Under the pieces are notes generated by a model, which was not told where the DNA came from, did not search any database, and saw nothing but the letters and a program-made list of their open reading frames with translations. A stretch of DNA of 64,000 nucleotides from Bacillus sp. ISL-41 (GTDB lineage Bacteria > Bacillota > Bacilli > Bacillales > Cytobacillaceae), in assembly GCF_018613235.1 (NCBI RefSeq), contig NZ_JAGGQP010000013.1:1-64000 (forward strand), read 5' to 3'. Positions 18,410-28,608 of this stretch are shown piece by piece; the first letter of the stretch is position 1; each line of letters opens with the position of its first letter. The position numbers and the translations under genes were made by a program.

Positions 18410-18985
18410 ATGAAAATGTACGAAGCGATTCTCGATATTTTAGGTAAAAAGGGAAATGCGACAATACCAGTGATTTGCCAGGAAATGAGTGGACATGAAC
18501 AAAGCTTTGTAAGTGAGAATGATCTAGTGGAACCTTCTTATATAAAAACACTTGTTAGCAGCAATAAGGAATTATTTCTATTAAAAGATGACATCGTTTC
18601 AATAAGGCCTGATAAGGAGCCCCTTTTGATGACAGTGGTATTGCATGGATATCCGGGACCTGAAATGAGGGTGAGAATAGATTTTAAAAGGAACACCTTC
18701 ACTTACTTTGAATGGCATCTTGATGCTAAAGCTACCGAGCCGCTTGAAGTCGGCACCTATGGAAGCGTGGAGGATTTTAAAAAGAAGCTGTATTATTTGA
18801 AGTTATGGGAGTGGAGAAAAGATTATCAAACAGAAGGCATTGTAGTTGATGGAACCAGCTGGTCAGTAAAATTAAAAACAAAAGGCAGGACCTATGAAAG
18901 CAGGGGCCTTGATTCCTTTCCGGAACATTGGAAGGAATTTTGCCAGGCAGTCAGTGTACTCGTAGGCAAAAAGTTTTCATGTTAA
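18410..18985 (+). CDS. hypothetical protein with N-terminal winged-helix-like domain
   Basis: A 191-residue protein not recognised with confidence. The first 65 residues (YEAILDILGKKGNATI...IKTLVSSNKELF...DDIVSI) read like a small winged-helix module such as HARE-HTH. The rest is a mixed alpha/beta region rich in aromatic residues, ending in a helix with FPEHWKEFCQAV. ATG 18410 has AAAGGA 12 bases before it; a TTG at 18401 is possible. It is monocistronic with a terminator. Confidence 0.7.
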   Translation: MKMYEAILDILGKKGNATIPVICQEMSGHEQSFVSENDLVEPSYIKTLVSSNKELFLLKDDIVSIRPDKEPLLMTVVLHGYPGPEMRVRIDFKRNTFTYFEWHLDAKATEPLEVGTYGSVEDFKKKLYYLKLWEWRKDYQTEGIVVDGTSWSVKLKTKGRTYESRGLDSFPEHWKEFCQAVSVLVGKKFSC

Positions 18986-19015
18986 CCGCAGACCTTCTGC
19001 GGTTTTTTGTTTTTA
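18983..19015 (+). terminator. terminator of the 18410 gene
   Basis: AACCGCAGA and TTCTGCGGTT form a stem followed by TTTTTTG and further T residues. Confidence 0.85.
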
Positions 19016-19127
19016 AAAAATGATAGGATTAAGCTGATTTAAGGGAATAATGGTGAAAAATCTGCTTGTTTTAGGTACAATAAGTAGATGTAGTTTTAAA
19101 CATGCGACCATGGAGGTCAATCGAGAA

Positions 19128-20186
19128 ATGAAAGATATATCAGTACAACAATTAATCAGCTCAAAGGAATATATACCAGTCGATGTCAGAGCGCCAATCG
19201 AGCATCGTGAATCTGCCATACCCGGGTCAGTCAATATACCATTATTCACAGACGATGAAAGACAAGAAATTGGCACACTTTATAAGCGGTCTGGTGAAGA
19301 GGCGGCAAAATGGCGGGCTATGGAGATTGTTTCTCCAAAGCTTCCACGCTTGCTCGGTGAGATAAAGGATCTCAAAAAGACAGGTGCTGAACCTGTAATC
19401 CATTGTTGGAGAGGCGGAATGCGAAGCAGGTCTGTAGCATCATTCCTTGAATATGCCGGAATCCCCGCAATGCGTCTGGAAGGCGGTTACCGTGCGTACA
19501 GGGAATATATTTTGGAGAAAACTCCCCAGTTGCTGCCCGAAAAAGCCATCGTTTTGCATGGAATGACAGGTACTGGCAAAACGGATATCTTGCAGGCTCT
19601 CCAGGAAAAGGGATACCCTGTTGTCGATCTGGAAAAAATCGCAAACCATAGAGGATCCATTTTTGGAATGATTGGCAAGGGAGAGGCGCACAATCAGAAA
19701 ACATTTGACGCTTTACTGTTTGAAAGGCTGAATGAGCTGACAGGTTCCAACTACTTTATCATTGAAGCGGAGAGCAAAAGAATCGGGCGGTCAGCCCAGC
19801 CTGAAGAGTTGATCTATAAAAAACAAAACGGAATCCATTTCCTGGTTAAAAGCTCTATACCTAAAAGAGTTGAACGCATATACGGTGAATATGTTCAGCC
19901 TTTTATGGGAGAAGCCTGGTTTGAAGAAGAAGTCAGGGAGAAGGTAACAAAGCTGATAAGGCGGATCAATCATGAAATATCACCCTCTTTGGCTGTAGCT
20001 CTGGAAGAAAAAAATTATAAAGATTTGATTGAGATTTTACTGGTCCATTATTATGATCCCCGGTATAACCATGCACTGCTAGAGTATGATGGTCCTTTTG
20101 TAGAAGTTGATGCAGACGCCCCAGACGTCATTCAAAATATAGAAAAAGAAATACAAAAAACACTTTCTGGCTCAACAGCGGTTTAA
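19128..20186 (+). CDS. mnmH: tRNA 2-selenouridine synthase MnmH
   Basis: A protein of 352 residues. The N-terminal rhodanese domain carries the catalytic cysteine C93 in HCWRGGMRS, and the C-terminal P-loop domain has Walker A GMTGTGKT at 145-152. The enzyme exchanges sulfur for selenium at the wobble uridine of certain tRNAs, using selenophosphate from SelD, and can also add geranyl groups. ATG 19128 is preferred because GGAGGT precedes it; an upstream start at 19050 adds an unsupported 26 residues. It implies selenium metabolism in the host; selD is not in the window. Confidence 0.92.
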   Translation: MKDISVQQLISSKEYIPVDVRAPIEHRESAIPGSVNIPLFTDDERQEIGTLYKRSGEEAAKWRAMEIVSPKLPRLLGEIKDLKKTGAEPVIHCWRGGMRSRSVASFLEYAGIPAMRLEGGYRAYREYILEKTPQLLPEKAIVLHGMTGTGKTDILQALQEKGYPVVDLEKIANHRGSIFGMIGKGEAHNQKTFDALLFERLNELTGSNYFIIEAESKRIGRSAQPEELIYKKQNGIHFLVKSSIPKRVERIYGEYVQPFMGEAWFEEEVREKVTKLIRRINHEISPSLAVALEEKNYKDLIEILLVHYYDPRYNHALLEYDGPFVEVDADAPDVIQNIEKEIQKTLSGSTAV

Positions 20187-20211
20187 ACTGTCAGATAAAA
20201 GGTAATTAAGT

Positions 20212-20245
20212 AGGGAAGGCATATGAAATGCTTTCCCTTTTCTTT
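20212..20245 (+). terminator. mnmH terminator
   Basis: AGGGAAGGCAT and ATGCTTTCCCT form a stem followed by TTTTC. Confidence 0.75.
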
Positions 20246-20381
20246 TTGGCCTATAAGTAAGCTCTTCTTTTGGCAGAGTGAAATTATTTTGCAGTTTGGA
20301 CTTTAATTATGATATTTGTCACGCAAAATTCTGAATATTTGATATATAATTTGAATGAGGAACATTAACAGGAGGGTGAAT

Positions 20382-20618
20382 ATGCGCGAATCGAAAAATT
20401 GCCACCACCGTTTTTCTTTCCACGAGGAACATGTTGGATTTACAACCAATGATGGTGTAGACATTTTTACAGCCGGATCAAGATTCCAGAAGTGCATAAC
20501 ATGCGGGCATATTGAAATGCCTGTAGAACATAGTGAAATGATCGAGCCCAGTCAGATTGAAAAAAGAAATAATCTTTTTGCACCGAAAAACATGTTTGCT
20601 ACAATGATGAGTTTATAG
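20382..20618 (+). CDS. small hypothetical protein with CxxC
   Basis: A 78-residue protein with one CITC pair plus an N-terminal Cys-His-His (NCHHRF), possibly a small zinc site. ATG 20382 is chosen because AGGAGGGTG lies just upstream. I do not recognise the family. It stands between two terminators. Confidence 0.7.
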   Translation: MRESKNCHHRFSFHEEHVGFTTNDGVDIFTAGSRFQKCITCGHIEMPVEHSEMIEPSQIEKRNNLFAPKNMFATMMSL

Positions 20619-20636
20619 ATTATAAGGCAACAAACT

Positions 20637-20664
20637 CAAAAACCGGTATAACCGGTTTTTTTTA
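20637..20664 (+). terminator. terminator of the 20382 gene
   Basis: AACCGGT-ATA-ACCGGTT is a short perfect hairpin followed by eight T residues. Confidence 0.8.
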
Positions 20665-20891
20665 TTGTCCTTTTTAACAGTAATAGTTTTTTCGAAATAA
20701 TAAAACTATGCATTTAATTAACACTATCGCCATAGTCAAAACCTTTGGTTAAAAGGAAAAATCATGTTAAAATATTAATGTAAACGGTTGATATCTGAAT
20801 TATAATATTATTCTTTGAATTAACAGTTAGAAATAAGCACGACAGGGTAACAGATAATTAGCGAATATAGTATTGGCAAGGGGGTTTTTTT

Positions 20892-23732
20892 GTGAAAAAG
20901 CCAGTTACGGGGAATAAGGCAATATGGCCGGGATTTCATGGGCCAAACCAGGGGTATGTTGATGAATTATATGAAATGTACCTTAGAGATCCTGATTCCG
21001 TTGAAGCTGATATCAAGGAATATTTTGAACAGCATTCTAATCTTCAATTGAAAGAACCTGAAAAACGTAATGAAGAAACAATTGTAGAAAAACCAGCGGG
21101 GTCTCCGGCGAAAATCGCAGCTGCATTGAGATATGCTGATTATATCCGTTCTTATGGCCATTTATCTGCAAATATTTATCCATTGCAGTTTGGCAGCAAG
21201 GATCCTCAACTTGATGACTATGAAAAATGGGGATTGACTGATGCTGATTTGACGGACATTCCAGTAGATCTCATATGTCCGAGTGCCCCTACTTCTATAA
21301 AGAATGGGAAAGAGGCTTTTCAATTCCTTAAACAGGTTTACTCCGATACAATTGCGTACGAATTTGAACATGTAAATGAAATGGCTGAAAAGGAATGGCT
21401 AAGACAGAAGGTTGAGTCTGGTGAACTAATTCCTAAAGTTGAAGCAGAAAGAAAAATCAGTTTATATGAACGTCTTACAGAGGTCGAGAACTTTGAGAAG
21501 TATCTGCACCGTACTTTTGTCGGCCAAAAGAGGTTTTCAATCGAGGGTCTTGATTCAATGATTCCTCTTCTTGATGAGGTTATCGCTGGCGCAGTGAATA
21601 ATGGTGTTGAAACAATTAACATAGGAATGGCACACAGGGGTAGACTCAATGTCCTTGCCCATGTTCTCGGTAAACCGTATGAAATGATTTTTGCTGAATT
21701 CCAGCATGCACCAAATAAAGAGCTGGTTCCATCAGAAGGATCTATTGGAATTAATTTCGGCTGGACCGGCGATGTTAAATATCACCTTGGCCTTGACCGG
21801 AAGATAAAGTCAGACAATACAGCGAATGCAAGACTGACTCTGGCCAATAACCCGAGTCACCTGGAATTTGCAGGTGCTGTGGTTGAGGGCTTTACGCGAG
21901 CCGCTCAGGATGACAGGGACGAACCTGGTTACGCAAAATATGATCCAGTTAAAGCGATGGCGCTCCTGATCCATGGAGATGCTGCATTCCCGGGGCAGGG
22001 AATCGTGGCTGAAACGCTGAACTTGAGCCGTTTAAACGGATATAAGACAGGCGGAACCATTCACGTAATCGCCAATAACACCATTGGCTTTACTACCGAA
22101 TCAATGGATTCACGTTCCACTCGCTATGCGAGCGACCTGGCAAAGGGATATGAAATTCCGATCATCCACGTCAATGCTGATGATCCTGAGGCTTGCTTAA
22201 TGGCAGCCAGACTGGCTTTTGAATACAGAAAGACTTTCGGGAAGGATTTCTTGATTGACCTGATTGGGTACCGACGATTTGGCCATAACGAAATGGATGA
22301 GCCAATGACTACAAATCCTGAAATGTATGTACTGGTCCACAAACATCCGACAGTTAAGAAACTCTATGGCAATAAGCTTGTAGATCAGGGATCAATGTCT
22401 GATGAGAAAAGAAACGAGATTGAGCAAAGAGTCACGAACAGGCTGACAGAGGCATATGAAAAAGTCCCGAAGAAAGAAAAGGAAGTAACGAACGAACCCG
22501 ATATTCCAGAAGTAGTGGAAATGGGAATACCAGAGATAGAAACTGGGGTGCCAATCGAAGCATTAAGAAAAATGAATAGTGATCTCCTTAACTGGCCTGA
22601 AGGATTCAATGTTTTTAATAAATTGGAGAAAATTCTTCAGAGAAGGAAAGAAGCCTTTTCTGCGAGCGGTAAAATCGACTGGGGACTTGCGGAAACATTG
22701 GCGTTTGCTTCTATAATCAAAGACGGTACACCAGTCAGACTTACAGGACAGGATTCTGAGAGAGGAACCTTCGCACAGAGAAATCTAGTTTTGCATGATA
22801 GTGAAACTGGAGAGCAATTTTCACCACTCCATGTATTGCCTGATGCAAAAGCATCCTTCTCGATTCATAACAGCCCGCTATCCGAAGCTGCTGTAGTGGG
22901 CTTTGAATATGGCTATAACGTATTCGCCCCGGAAACCTTAGTACTCTGGGAAGCGCAATATGGTGATTTTGCCAACGCTGCCCAAGTATTGTTCGACCAG
23001 TTCGTGGCGGCTGGCAGAGCGAAGTGGGGACAGAAATCCGGTCTGGTCATGCTTCTGCCTCATGGTTATGAAGGCCAGGGCCCAGAGCATTCAAGCGGCA
23101 GAGTAGAAAGATTTTTAACACTCGCAGCTGAGAACAACTGGACTGTTGCCAACCTGTCTTCTGCAGCTCAATATTTCCATATCCTCAGAAGACAGGCGGC
23201 GATTTTAAGGCAGGAGGCTGTACGCCCGCTGGTGTTGATGACACCTAAGAGTCTGCTCAGAAATCCTACGGTTGCAGCGGACCCACAACAATTGGCCGAA
23301 GGCAGCTTCAAGCCGATCATTGAGCAGCCAGGACTTGGTGGCCAGCCGGAAAATGTCGAGCGCGTGGTTCTGTGCACTGGAAAAGTGAGCATTGATATCG
23401 CAGAAAAGATACAGCCGAAAGAGCATGGATGGCTGCATGTATTGAGAGTCGAGGAAATCTATCCTTTCCCGCTTGAACTTTTAAAAGAGAAGTTAAGGAG
23501 TTATCCGAACTTAAAAGAAATCGTCTGGGTCCAGGAAGAACCAAAGAATATGGGTGCATGGACTTTCGTCGAGCCGAGAATCAATGAAGCAGCACCAAAC
23601 GGGCTGGAAGCTTCGTATATTGGCAGAAGAAGACGATCAAGCCCGGCAGAGGGAGATCCGAACATCCACAAGTTGGAGCAGGCAAGAATTGTAAGAGATG
23701 CACTGACAAGGACAAATGGAGGAGGAATTTAA
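20892..23732 (+). CDS. odhA: 2-oxoglutarate dehydrogenase E1 component
   Basis: A 946-residue thiamine-diphosphate enzyme that decarboxylates 2-oxoglutarate in the TCA cycle and passes succinyl to OdhB. The N-terminal segment binds E2, GMAHRGRLN lies near 248, [10 protein letters not shown] marks the cofactor region, and the C-terminal transketolase-like half ends with the conserved [14 protein letters not shown]. The start is GTG at 20892 with AAGGGGG upstream. It forms an operon with odhB, whose start lies one base after its stop. Confidence 0.96.
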   Translation: MKKPVTGNKAIWPGFHGPNQGYVDELYEMYLRDPDSVEADIKEYFEQHSNLQLKEPEKRNEETIVEKPAGSPAKIAAALRYADYIRSYGHLSANIYPLQFGSKDPQLDDYEKWGLTDADLTDIPVDLICPSAPTSIKNGKEAFQFLKQVYSDTIAYEFEHVNEMAEKEWLRQKVESGELIPKVEAERKISLYERLTEVENFEKYLHRTFVGQKRFSIEGLDSMIPLLDEVIAGAVNNGVETINIGMAHRGRLNVLAHVLGKPYEMIFAEFQHAPNKELVPSEGSIGINFGWTGDVKYHLGLDRKIKSDNTANARLTLANNPSHLEFAGAVVEGFTRAAQDDRDEPGYAKYDPVKAMALLIHGDAAFPGQGIVAETLNLSRLNGYKTGGTIHVIANNTIGFTTESMDSRSTRYASDLAKGYEIPIIHVNADDPEACLMAARLAFEYRKTFGKDFLIDLIGYRRFGHNEMDEPMTTNPEMYVLVHKHPTVKKLYGNKLVDQGSMSDEKRNEIEQRVTNRLTEAYEKVPKKEKEVTNEPDIPEVVEMGIPEIETGVPIEALRKMNSDLLNWPEGFNVFNKLEKILQRRKEAFSASGKIDWGLAETLAFASIIKDGTPVRLTGQDSERGTFAQRNLVLHDSETGEQFSPLHVLPDAKASFSIHNSPLSEAAVVGFEYGYNVFAPETLVLWEAQYGDFANAAQVLFDQFVAAGRAKWGQKSGLVMLLPHGYEGQGPEHSSGRVERFLTLAAENNWTVANLSSAAQYFHILRRQAAILRQEAVRPLVLMTPKSLLRNPTVAADPQQLAEGSFKPIIEQPGLGGQPENVERVVLCTGKVSIDIAEKIQPKEHGWLHVLRVEEIYPFPLELLKEKLRSYPNLKEIVWVQEEPKNMGAWTFVEPRINEAAPNGLEASYIGRRRRSSPAEGDPNIHKLEQARIVRDALTRTNGGGI

Positions 23733-23733
23733 G

Positions 23734-25059
23734 ATGGCAGAGATTAAAGTTCCTGAATTGGCCGAATCAATCACCGAGGGAACGATTGCCCAATGGCTGA
23801 AAAAAAAGGGTGATCAAGTCGAGAAAGGTGAATATGTCGTTGAACTGGAAACCGATAAAGTGAATGTTGAGATTATCTCTGACTATGACGGAGTATTGAC
23901 GGAGCTGCTCGCTGAAGAAGGAGATACAGTGAAGGTTGGGGAAGCAATCGCAATTGTTGGTGAGCAGGGGAGTGCAGGAAACGATCAGAATACTGCGGAA
24001 GCAGGAAACAATCCGAATACTGCAGTAGCAGGAAGGGAGACTGAGTCACCTGATGAACGTGCTGGTGGTTCTTCTGAAGCAAAAAAAACCGAGACCAGTA
24101 AATCGGGTGAACAGTCTGGTGCCGAAGAAGCATCGGAGCGTATCATTGCATCACCAGCTGCCAGAAAGCTGGCCAGGGAAAAGGGCATCGATTTGAGCAA
24201 GGTAACCTCCCAGGATCCGCTTGGCCGAGTAAGGAAACAGGATGTGGAGTCTTTTACTCCAGGACAAAAGGCAACTGGTGAAAGTGCTGCACAAAAGCCA
24301 GTGGATGAAAAAGCTGCTGCGCCAAAGGCTGCTACTGCCGGAAATTCTGCTGATGACAGCCGGGTCGAACGTATCAAGATGTCACGAAGACGCCAGACTA
24401 TCGCGAACAGACTGGTAGAGGTCCAACAGACAGCAGCGATGCTAACGACTTTTAATGAAGTCGATATGACGGCTGTTATGGAATTGAGGAAGAAATGGAA
24501 GGATCGTTTCTATGAGGAGAACGATGTTCGTTTAGGGTTTATGTCATTTTTCACGAAAGCTGTTGTGGCGGCGTTGAAAAAGACTCCTTACCTGAATGCT
24601 GAAATCCAGGGAGACGAAATCGTCCTCAAAAAGTTTTATGACATTGGAGTCGCTGTTGCCGCAGACGAAGGACTTGTAGTGCCGGTCATCAGGGACGCAG
24701 ACAGAAAAAACTTTGCAGAGATCGAAAACGATATAAACGAATTGGCTGAAAAGGCACGAACAAACAAACTTTCCTTGAAAGACCTTCAGGGAGGAAGCTT
24801 TACGATTACAAACGGAGGCGTATTTGGATCATTGCTGTCCACACCGATCATCAATGGTCCGCAGGTAGGTATCCTCGGAATGCATACCATCCAGCTTCGT
24901 CCCGTAGCAATCGATAAGGACCGAATGGAAAACAGGCCGATGATGTACATCGCTTTATCCTATGACCACAGGATCGTGGATGGAAAGGAAGCCGTTACCT
25001 TCTTGAAGCGGATCAAGGAACTGATGGAAGATCCAGAATCTTTATTGCTACAGGGGTAA
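23734..25059 (+). CDS. odhB: dihydrolipoamide succinyltransferase E2 (OdhB)
   Basis: A 441-residue E2 core. The lipoyl domain (1-75) has the lipoylated lysine K42 in ETDKVN. A long Ala/Pro/Glu-rich linker and the E3-binding domain ([15 protein letters not shown], about 140-175) follow, then the acyltransferase domain with the catalytic His in SYDHRIVDG near the C-terminus. ATG 23734 has GGAGGAGG upstream, inside the end of odhA. It needs a lipoamide dehydrogenase encoded elsewhere. Confidence 0.95.
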   Translation: MAEIKVPELAESITEGTIAQWLKKKGDQVEKGEYVVELETDKVNVEIISDYDGVLTELLAEEGDTVKVGEAIAIVGEQGSAGNDQNTAEAGNNPNTAVAGRETESPDERAGGSSEAKKTETSKSGEQSGAEEASERIIASPAARKLAREKGIDLSKVTSQDPLGRVRKQDVESFTPGQKATGESAAQKPVDEKAAAPKAATAGNSADDSRVERIKMSRRRQTIANRLVEVQQTAAMLTTFNEVDMTAVMELRKKWKDRFYEENDVRLGFMSFFTKAVVAALKKTPYLNAEIQGDEIVLKKFYDIGVAVAADEGLVVPVIRDADRKNFAEIENDINELAEKARTNKLSLKDLQGGSFTITNGGVFGSLLSTPIINGPQVGILGMHTIQLRPVAIDKDRMENRPMMYIALSYDHRIVDGKEAVTFLKRIKELMEDPESLLLQG

Positions 25060-25065
25060 TTAATA

Positions 25066-25100
25066 GAGCACTGCCGGGGATTATCGGCAGTGCTTTTTTT
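25066..25100 (+). terminator. odhAB terminator
   Basis: GAGCACTGCC and CGGCAGTGCT form the stem, followed by TTTTTT. The palindromic array begins 43 bases later. Confidence 0.85.
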
Positions 25101-25142
25101 GGTTTTGAAGGGTTTGGCGGAACAGTTTTCTTGTTGATCCTA

Positions 25143-25825
25143 GAGCTGTCAAAAAACCGCGGTTATTATGACAGGTTTTTGTGTGTAGAGGCCAAAGCTG
25201 TCAAGAAACCGCGGTTATTATGACAGGTTTCAGTGCATCGAGCCCAAAGCTGTCAAGAAAATGACGTTATTATGACAGGTTTAAGTGTTTAGAGCCCAAA
25301 GCTGTCAAGAAACCGCTATTATTATGACAGGTTTCAGTGTACAGAGCTCAAAGCTGTCAAGAAACCGCGGTTATTATGACAGGTTTTTGTGTGTAGAGGC
25401 CAAAGCTGTCAAGAATCCGTTGTTATTATGACAGGTTTCAGTGTATCGAGCTCAAAGCTGTCAAGAAACCGCGGTTATTATGACAGGTTTCAGTGCATTG
25501 AGCCCAAAGCTGTCAAGAAACCGCGGTTATTGTGACAGGTTTCAGTGCATCGAGCTCAGAGCTGTCAAGAAAATGACGTTATTATGACAGGTTTAAGTGT
25601 TTAGAGCCCAAAGCTGTCAAGAAACCGCGGTTATTATGACAGGTTTCAGTGCATCGAGCCCAAAGCTGTCAAGAAACCGCGGTTATTATGACAGGTTTCA
25701 GTGCATCGAGCCCAAAGCTGTCAAGAAACCAGCGTTATTGGGACAGGTTTCAGTATATCGAGCCAAAGCTGTCAAGAAACCGCCGTTAATGTGACAGGTT
25801 TCAGTGTTTAGAGGTCAAAGCTGTC
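25143..25825. repeat. tandem palindromic repeat array A, 13 full units, 52-bp period
   Basis: Units begin at 25143, 25194, 25246, 25298, 25350, 25402, 25454, 25506, 25558, 25610, 25662, 25714 and 25765, with a truncated unit at 25816. Each has AAAGCTGTCA and TGACAGGTTT arms, which pair except for one G-G mismatch. Most loops contain the palindrome AACCGCGGTT. The inter-hairpin part (CAGTGCATCGAGCCC and variants) is also conserved. Variants recur at a distance: units 3 and 9 share one form, units 1 and 5 another. The array fills the gap between the convergent odhB and NERD genes. Confidence 0.95.
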
Positions 25826-25860
25826 ATTAATTCTCGAAGATCCTTAAGTCAGCTTGCTTT

Positions 25861-26769
25861 TCACTCAAAATATACATCCTTGGTCTTTCCAACTGGACTA
25901 TAATACTTCTTCAACACCCTCAAAAACGTCCTCCTGCTAACCTTCCGATTACACCACTCATAAACGATTTGCGTAGTGATTTTCTCTTCAGGAAAAAGCA
26001 CTTTGATTTCCTCGATATGCCGCACAATCGCCTTTTCGATTCTTTCATGGGTTCCACATTTTCCGCAAACGAGGTCATATTGATCAATTTCGGTATTCAA
26101 GGACCCGCATTCACAGCAATGCATTCCTTTTTCCAGTTGTTCATATTGGTAGTGAGGCAGGGTGGAAAATGGATTTTTAACCTGGTGCAGTGAAAGCAAT
26201 GTTTGGGCGAGTTTCTTGTGGCTATCATCCATTTTGGAAGGAGTGTTGTTTAACTCTTTTAGAAACCGGTTAATTTGTGTTGGTAGAATGATCGGTTGAT
26301 CCATCGGGGCCTGGTAGAGGGTGAATTCAGGATTGTTGAAGATCACGGTGGCGCGGCCTAGGTGATTCATCCTGAGGTTTTGGAGCAGCTGACGGAACAG
26401 GGTCTCACTTCGTGTCAATTGAATGACGGGGTTTTTGTATTCTCGATTCGTACGGACTGAATATAATTTGTCTCCATCGAGATAGTAATCGCCTTCGTGA
26501 TATTTGACATCGATAAGATAAACTCCATCTTGCGCAATGATAACTTTATCCAGCTGGAAATAAGAGTTATTAACTTGAAGTAGGAGGTCATCGATGATAT
26601 ACCTTTCTTCAGCGAGATTTTCGGTCATCCGGTCGAAGATCATTTCTCCTGTAAAACCCTTTTCCATCTTCCAAAGCTGGAACTTATTCTCCGAAGATAA
26701 TTCCATTCTTCTGTTTAAATGCCTTAATGCAATTAATTCCATTGGCTCGGTACGTGCTTTTAGTAGCAT
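25861..26769 (-). CDS. NERD domain protein with zinc ribbon
   Basis: A 302-residue protein. The NERD (nuclease-related) domain spans about 35-150 with the motif YLIDVKYHEGDYYLDGDKL, whose D/E/K residues resemble a restriction-like nuclease core. A C-terminal CxxC...CxxC zinc ribbon (CCECGS, CGKCG) lies near 218-238, followed by a basic helical tail. NERD proteins are thought to process DNA, but no activity is established here. The gene is convergent with odhB across the 52-bp repeat array. Confidence 0.8.
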   Translation of the reverse strand: MLLKARTEPMELIALRHLNRRMELSSENKFQLWKMEKGFTGEMIFDRMTENLAEERYIIDDLLLQVNNSYFQLDKVIIAQDGVYLIDVKYHEGDYYLDGDKLYSVRTNREYKNPVIQLTRSETLFRQLLQNLRMNHLGRATVIFNNPEFTLYQAPMDQPIILPTQINRFLKELNNTPSKMDDSHKKLAQTLLSLHQVKNPFSTLPHYQYEQLEKGMHCCECGSLNTEIDQYDLVCGKCGTHERIEKAIVRHIEEIKVLFPEEKITTQIVYEWCNRKVSRRTFLRVLKKYYSPVGKTKDVYFE

Positions 26770-26888
26770 GGTCCACTTCCTTTCTATAAGCTCATTTTAA
26801 TCTAAACAGATAAGTAATTTTGTGAATTTTTTGTTAACATTTCTCCGCCAATAATTCAGCCGCGAATCAGTCATAATCTCTTTAAAAA

Positions 26889-26936
26889 AATTAAAAAAAC
26901 CGCTCTACTGCCAATATGGCAGCAAGCGGCTTTTGT
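26889..26936 (-). terminator. terminator of sda
   Basis: On the minus strand GCCGCT...GCTGCC and GGCAG...AGCGGT form a branched stem followed by TTTTTTTAATTTTTTT. Confidence 0.8.
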
Positions 26937-26968
26937 CATCAAGCGACAAATGTTTTTCTTGTTTCTGA

Positions 26969-27103
26969 TTAACGATTTTTAAATGGCTTGAGTCCTCTTT
27001 TGGAGATTTCTGTTTTAAGTATTTTTGCCCATTCTTTATCATGTTCCGACTTTAATGCATCACGATACGAGACCACCAACTGTTCATTGCTCATAATTTT
27101 CAT
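26969..27103 (-). CDS. sda: Sda, sporulation histidine kinase inhibitor
   Basis: A 44-residue helical hairpin protein. The pattern LVVSYRDAL...W.KILKTEISKRGL fits Sda, which binds sporulation kinases such as KinA and blocks autophosphorylation when DNA replication is disturbed. The ATG at 27101-27103 is chosen because GAGGAGGA lies six bases upstream; an ATG two codons earlier is too close to it. I see no DnaA box upstream. A minus-strand promoter candidate (TTTACA, 18 bases, TATAGT) lies in 27140-27175. Confidence 0.82.
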   Translation of the reverse strand: MKIMSNEQLVVSYRDALKSEHDKEWAKILKTEISKRGLKPFKNR

Positions 27104-27338
27104 TTGCATTCCTCCTCGGTAAGAATGGATTGAATTTTCAAACTATATTGTATAGTTTCATTCATTGTAAAGGTTTATTAAGGTTTTGAAAACCCATTAT
27201 GAAGAATTTTTATTAGAAATTTTTTCATATTCTGGACAGTTAAAAAACCGATGGAATCGTTAAGAAAATTGGACAAAACACCATAGTCACATTATTAAAC
27301 AAAAAAAGCTTGCAATTTATCATTCGAAATTATAATAT

Positions 27339-27354
27339 ATACCCATAAGGGTAT
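27339..27354 (+). promoter_or_regulatory. CstR/CsoR-like operator
   Basis: ATACCCATAAGGGTAT is a perfect palindrome of the form ATACCC-N4-GGGTAT, the arrangement recognised by CstR/CsoR-family repressors. It starts three bases after TATAAT (27331-27336). A second perfect palindrome, TATTAAAT-GGGG-ATTTAATA, overlaps its end at 27352-27371. Persulfide-sensing CstR is the best guess, given the downstream gene; the repressor gene is not in the window. Confidence 0.7.
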
Positions 27355-27408
27355 TAAATGGGGATTTAATACTCGACATAATCATTTTTATCAACGGGAG
27401 GAATTATT

Positions 27409-28542
27409 ATGGGAATGCAAGCAATCACTGCTGAAAAATTAAATGAATGGGTAGTAAACAAAAAAGAATTTTTCATTTTTGACGTAAGAAATGTTAAAGA
27501 CTTTGAAGACTGGAAGGTTGAAGGTGAAAAAATCGACTACCTTAATATCCCTTACTTTGACTTAATCGATGGTGTTGACGAAGTAGTTGACCAGCTTCCG
27601 AAGGATAAAGACATCGTGGTAATCTGTGCTAAGGAAGGTTCTTCAGTAATGGTTGCTGAAATGCTTTCTGATGCAGGTTTTGATGTTTCCTATCTTTCTG
27701 GCGGGATGAAATCCTGGAGCGAATACCTGTATCCAGTTGAAGTATATAAGGATGAAAAGGTCAAAGTCCTTCAGTTCATCCGTGTTGGAAAAGGCTGTCT
27801 TTCATATATGGTTCTTTCTGAAAATGAGGCACTTGTTGTGGATCCATCAAGGTTCACCAACCGTTATACTGAAGTTGCACAAAAGGAAAATGTAAAAATC
27901 ACACACATCGTTGATTCTCACCTTCATGCTGACCACCTATCCGGCGGAAAGGAACTGGCTGAGGTCACAGGAGCGAAATATTACCTGATGAAGAGTGAAG
28001 GCGCGGTATTTGACTTTGAAGCGCTAGAGCAGCATGATAAAATTGAATTCGAGAACATTACACTTGAAGTCTTGGCCGTTAAGACACCAGGACATACCCC
28101 GGGCAGTGTTTCGTTCTTTGTGAATAATAAACTTCTATTCTCAGGCGATACTATCTTTGTAAATGGCCTTGGACGCCCAGACCTTGGCGGAAAAGCTGCT
28201 GAGTGGGCAAAAGACTTGTATGATACTGTTTATAGCAAAGTATCCCAAATTGCGGATGATGTAATTGTATTGCCGGGACACTATGCTGCCTTTGATGACG
28301 AAGTAAATGAAGAAGGTTTCATTGGAAGCCAAATAGGTTTGATCCGCAAGCAAAATGAAATTATGGCAGGTAAAACAGTTGATGAGTTTGTCGACCATGT
28401 AGCTCAATCTGCATCAAGTGAGACACCGCCAAATTTTGAGGATATTGTTGCGATCAACCGCGGTGTAAAAGAAGTGACAGCAGAAGAAGCAATGGAGCTG
28501 GAAATCGGTCCTAACCGCTGCGCTGTACACCACACTCACTAA
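27409..28542 (+). CDS. rhodanese / metallo-beta-lactamase fusion, persulfide dioxygenase-like
   Basis: A 377-residue fusion. The N-terminal rhodanese domain (about 1-112) has its active cysteine C73 in ICAKEGSS. The C-terminal metallo-beta-lactamase domain carries H171-x-H173-x-D175-H176 (HLHADH), a later His in TPGHTPGS and an Asp in FSGDTIF, giving the single-iron site of persulfide dioxygenases. Such fusions oxidise or transfer persulfide sulfur. The order resembles Bacillus YrkH-type proteins; S. aureus CstB has a related but different order. GGGAGGA precedes the ATG. Confidence 0.88.
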   Translation: MGMQAITAEKLNEWVVNKKEFFIFDVRNVKDFEDWKVEGEKIDYLNIPYFDLIDGVDEVVDQLPKDKDIVVICAKEGSSVMVAEMLSDAGFDVSYLSGGMKSWSEYLYPVEVYKDEKVKVLQFIRVGKGCLSYMVLSENEALVVDPSRFTNRYTEVAQKENVKITHIVDSHLHADHLSGGKELAEVTGAKYYLMKSEGAVFDFEALEQHDKIEFENITLEVLAVKTPGHTPGSVSFFVNNKLLFSGDTIFVNGLGRPDLGGKAAEWAKDLYDTVYSKVSQIADDVIVLPGHYAAFDDEVNEEGFIGSQIGLIRKQNEIMAGKTVDEFVDHVAQSASSETPPNFEDIVAINRGVKEVTAEEAMELEIGPNRCAVHHTH

Positions 28543-28547
28543 AAAAC

Positions 28548-28580
28548 AAAAAGAGGGAAGCACTGCTTTCCTCTTTTTAA
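28548..28580 (+). terminator. terminator after the rhodanese/MBL gene
   Basis: AAAAAGAGGGAAGC and GCTTTCCTCTTTTT form a 14-base stem with one mismatch. The next translation signal begins only 18 bases later, so partial read-through is possible. Confidence 0.8.
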
Positions 28581-28608
28581 GTCTAATGATTGCTTGTGAG
28601 GTGAGAAC

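Noticed and set aside
20760-20891. cre site before odhA
   Set aside because: TGTAAACGGTTGAT resembles cre but fails at three consensus positions on one side.
23985-24377. 130-residue ORF opposite the odhB linker
   Set aside because: Shadow of the Ala/Glu-rich linker; the composition reflects the opposite strand.
25597-25794. 65-residue ORF across array A
   Set aside because: It is a translation of the 52-bp units passing through all three frames (52 is not a multiple of 3), with no ribosome site.
25143-25825. CRISPR array
   Set aside because: The period is regular, but the spacer part is as conserved as the repeat and no cas genes are near. The units are hairpins, not repeats with unique spacers.
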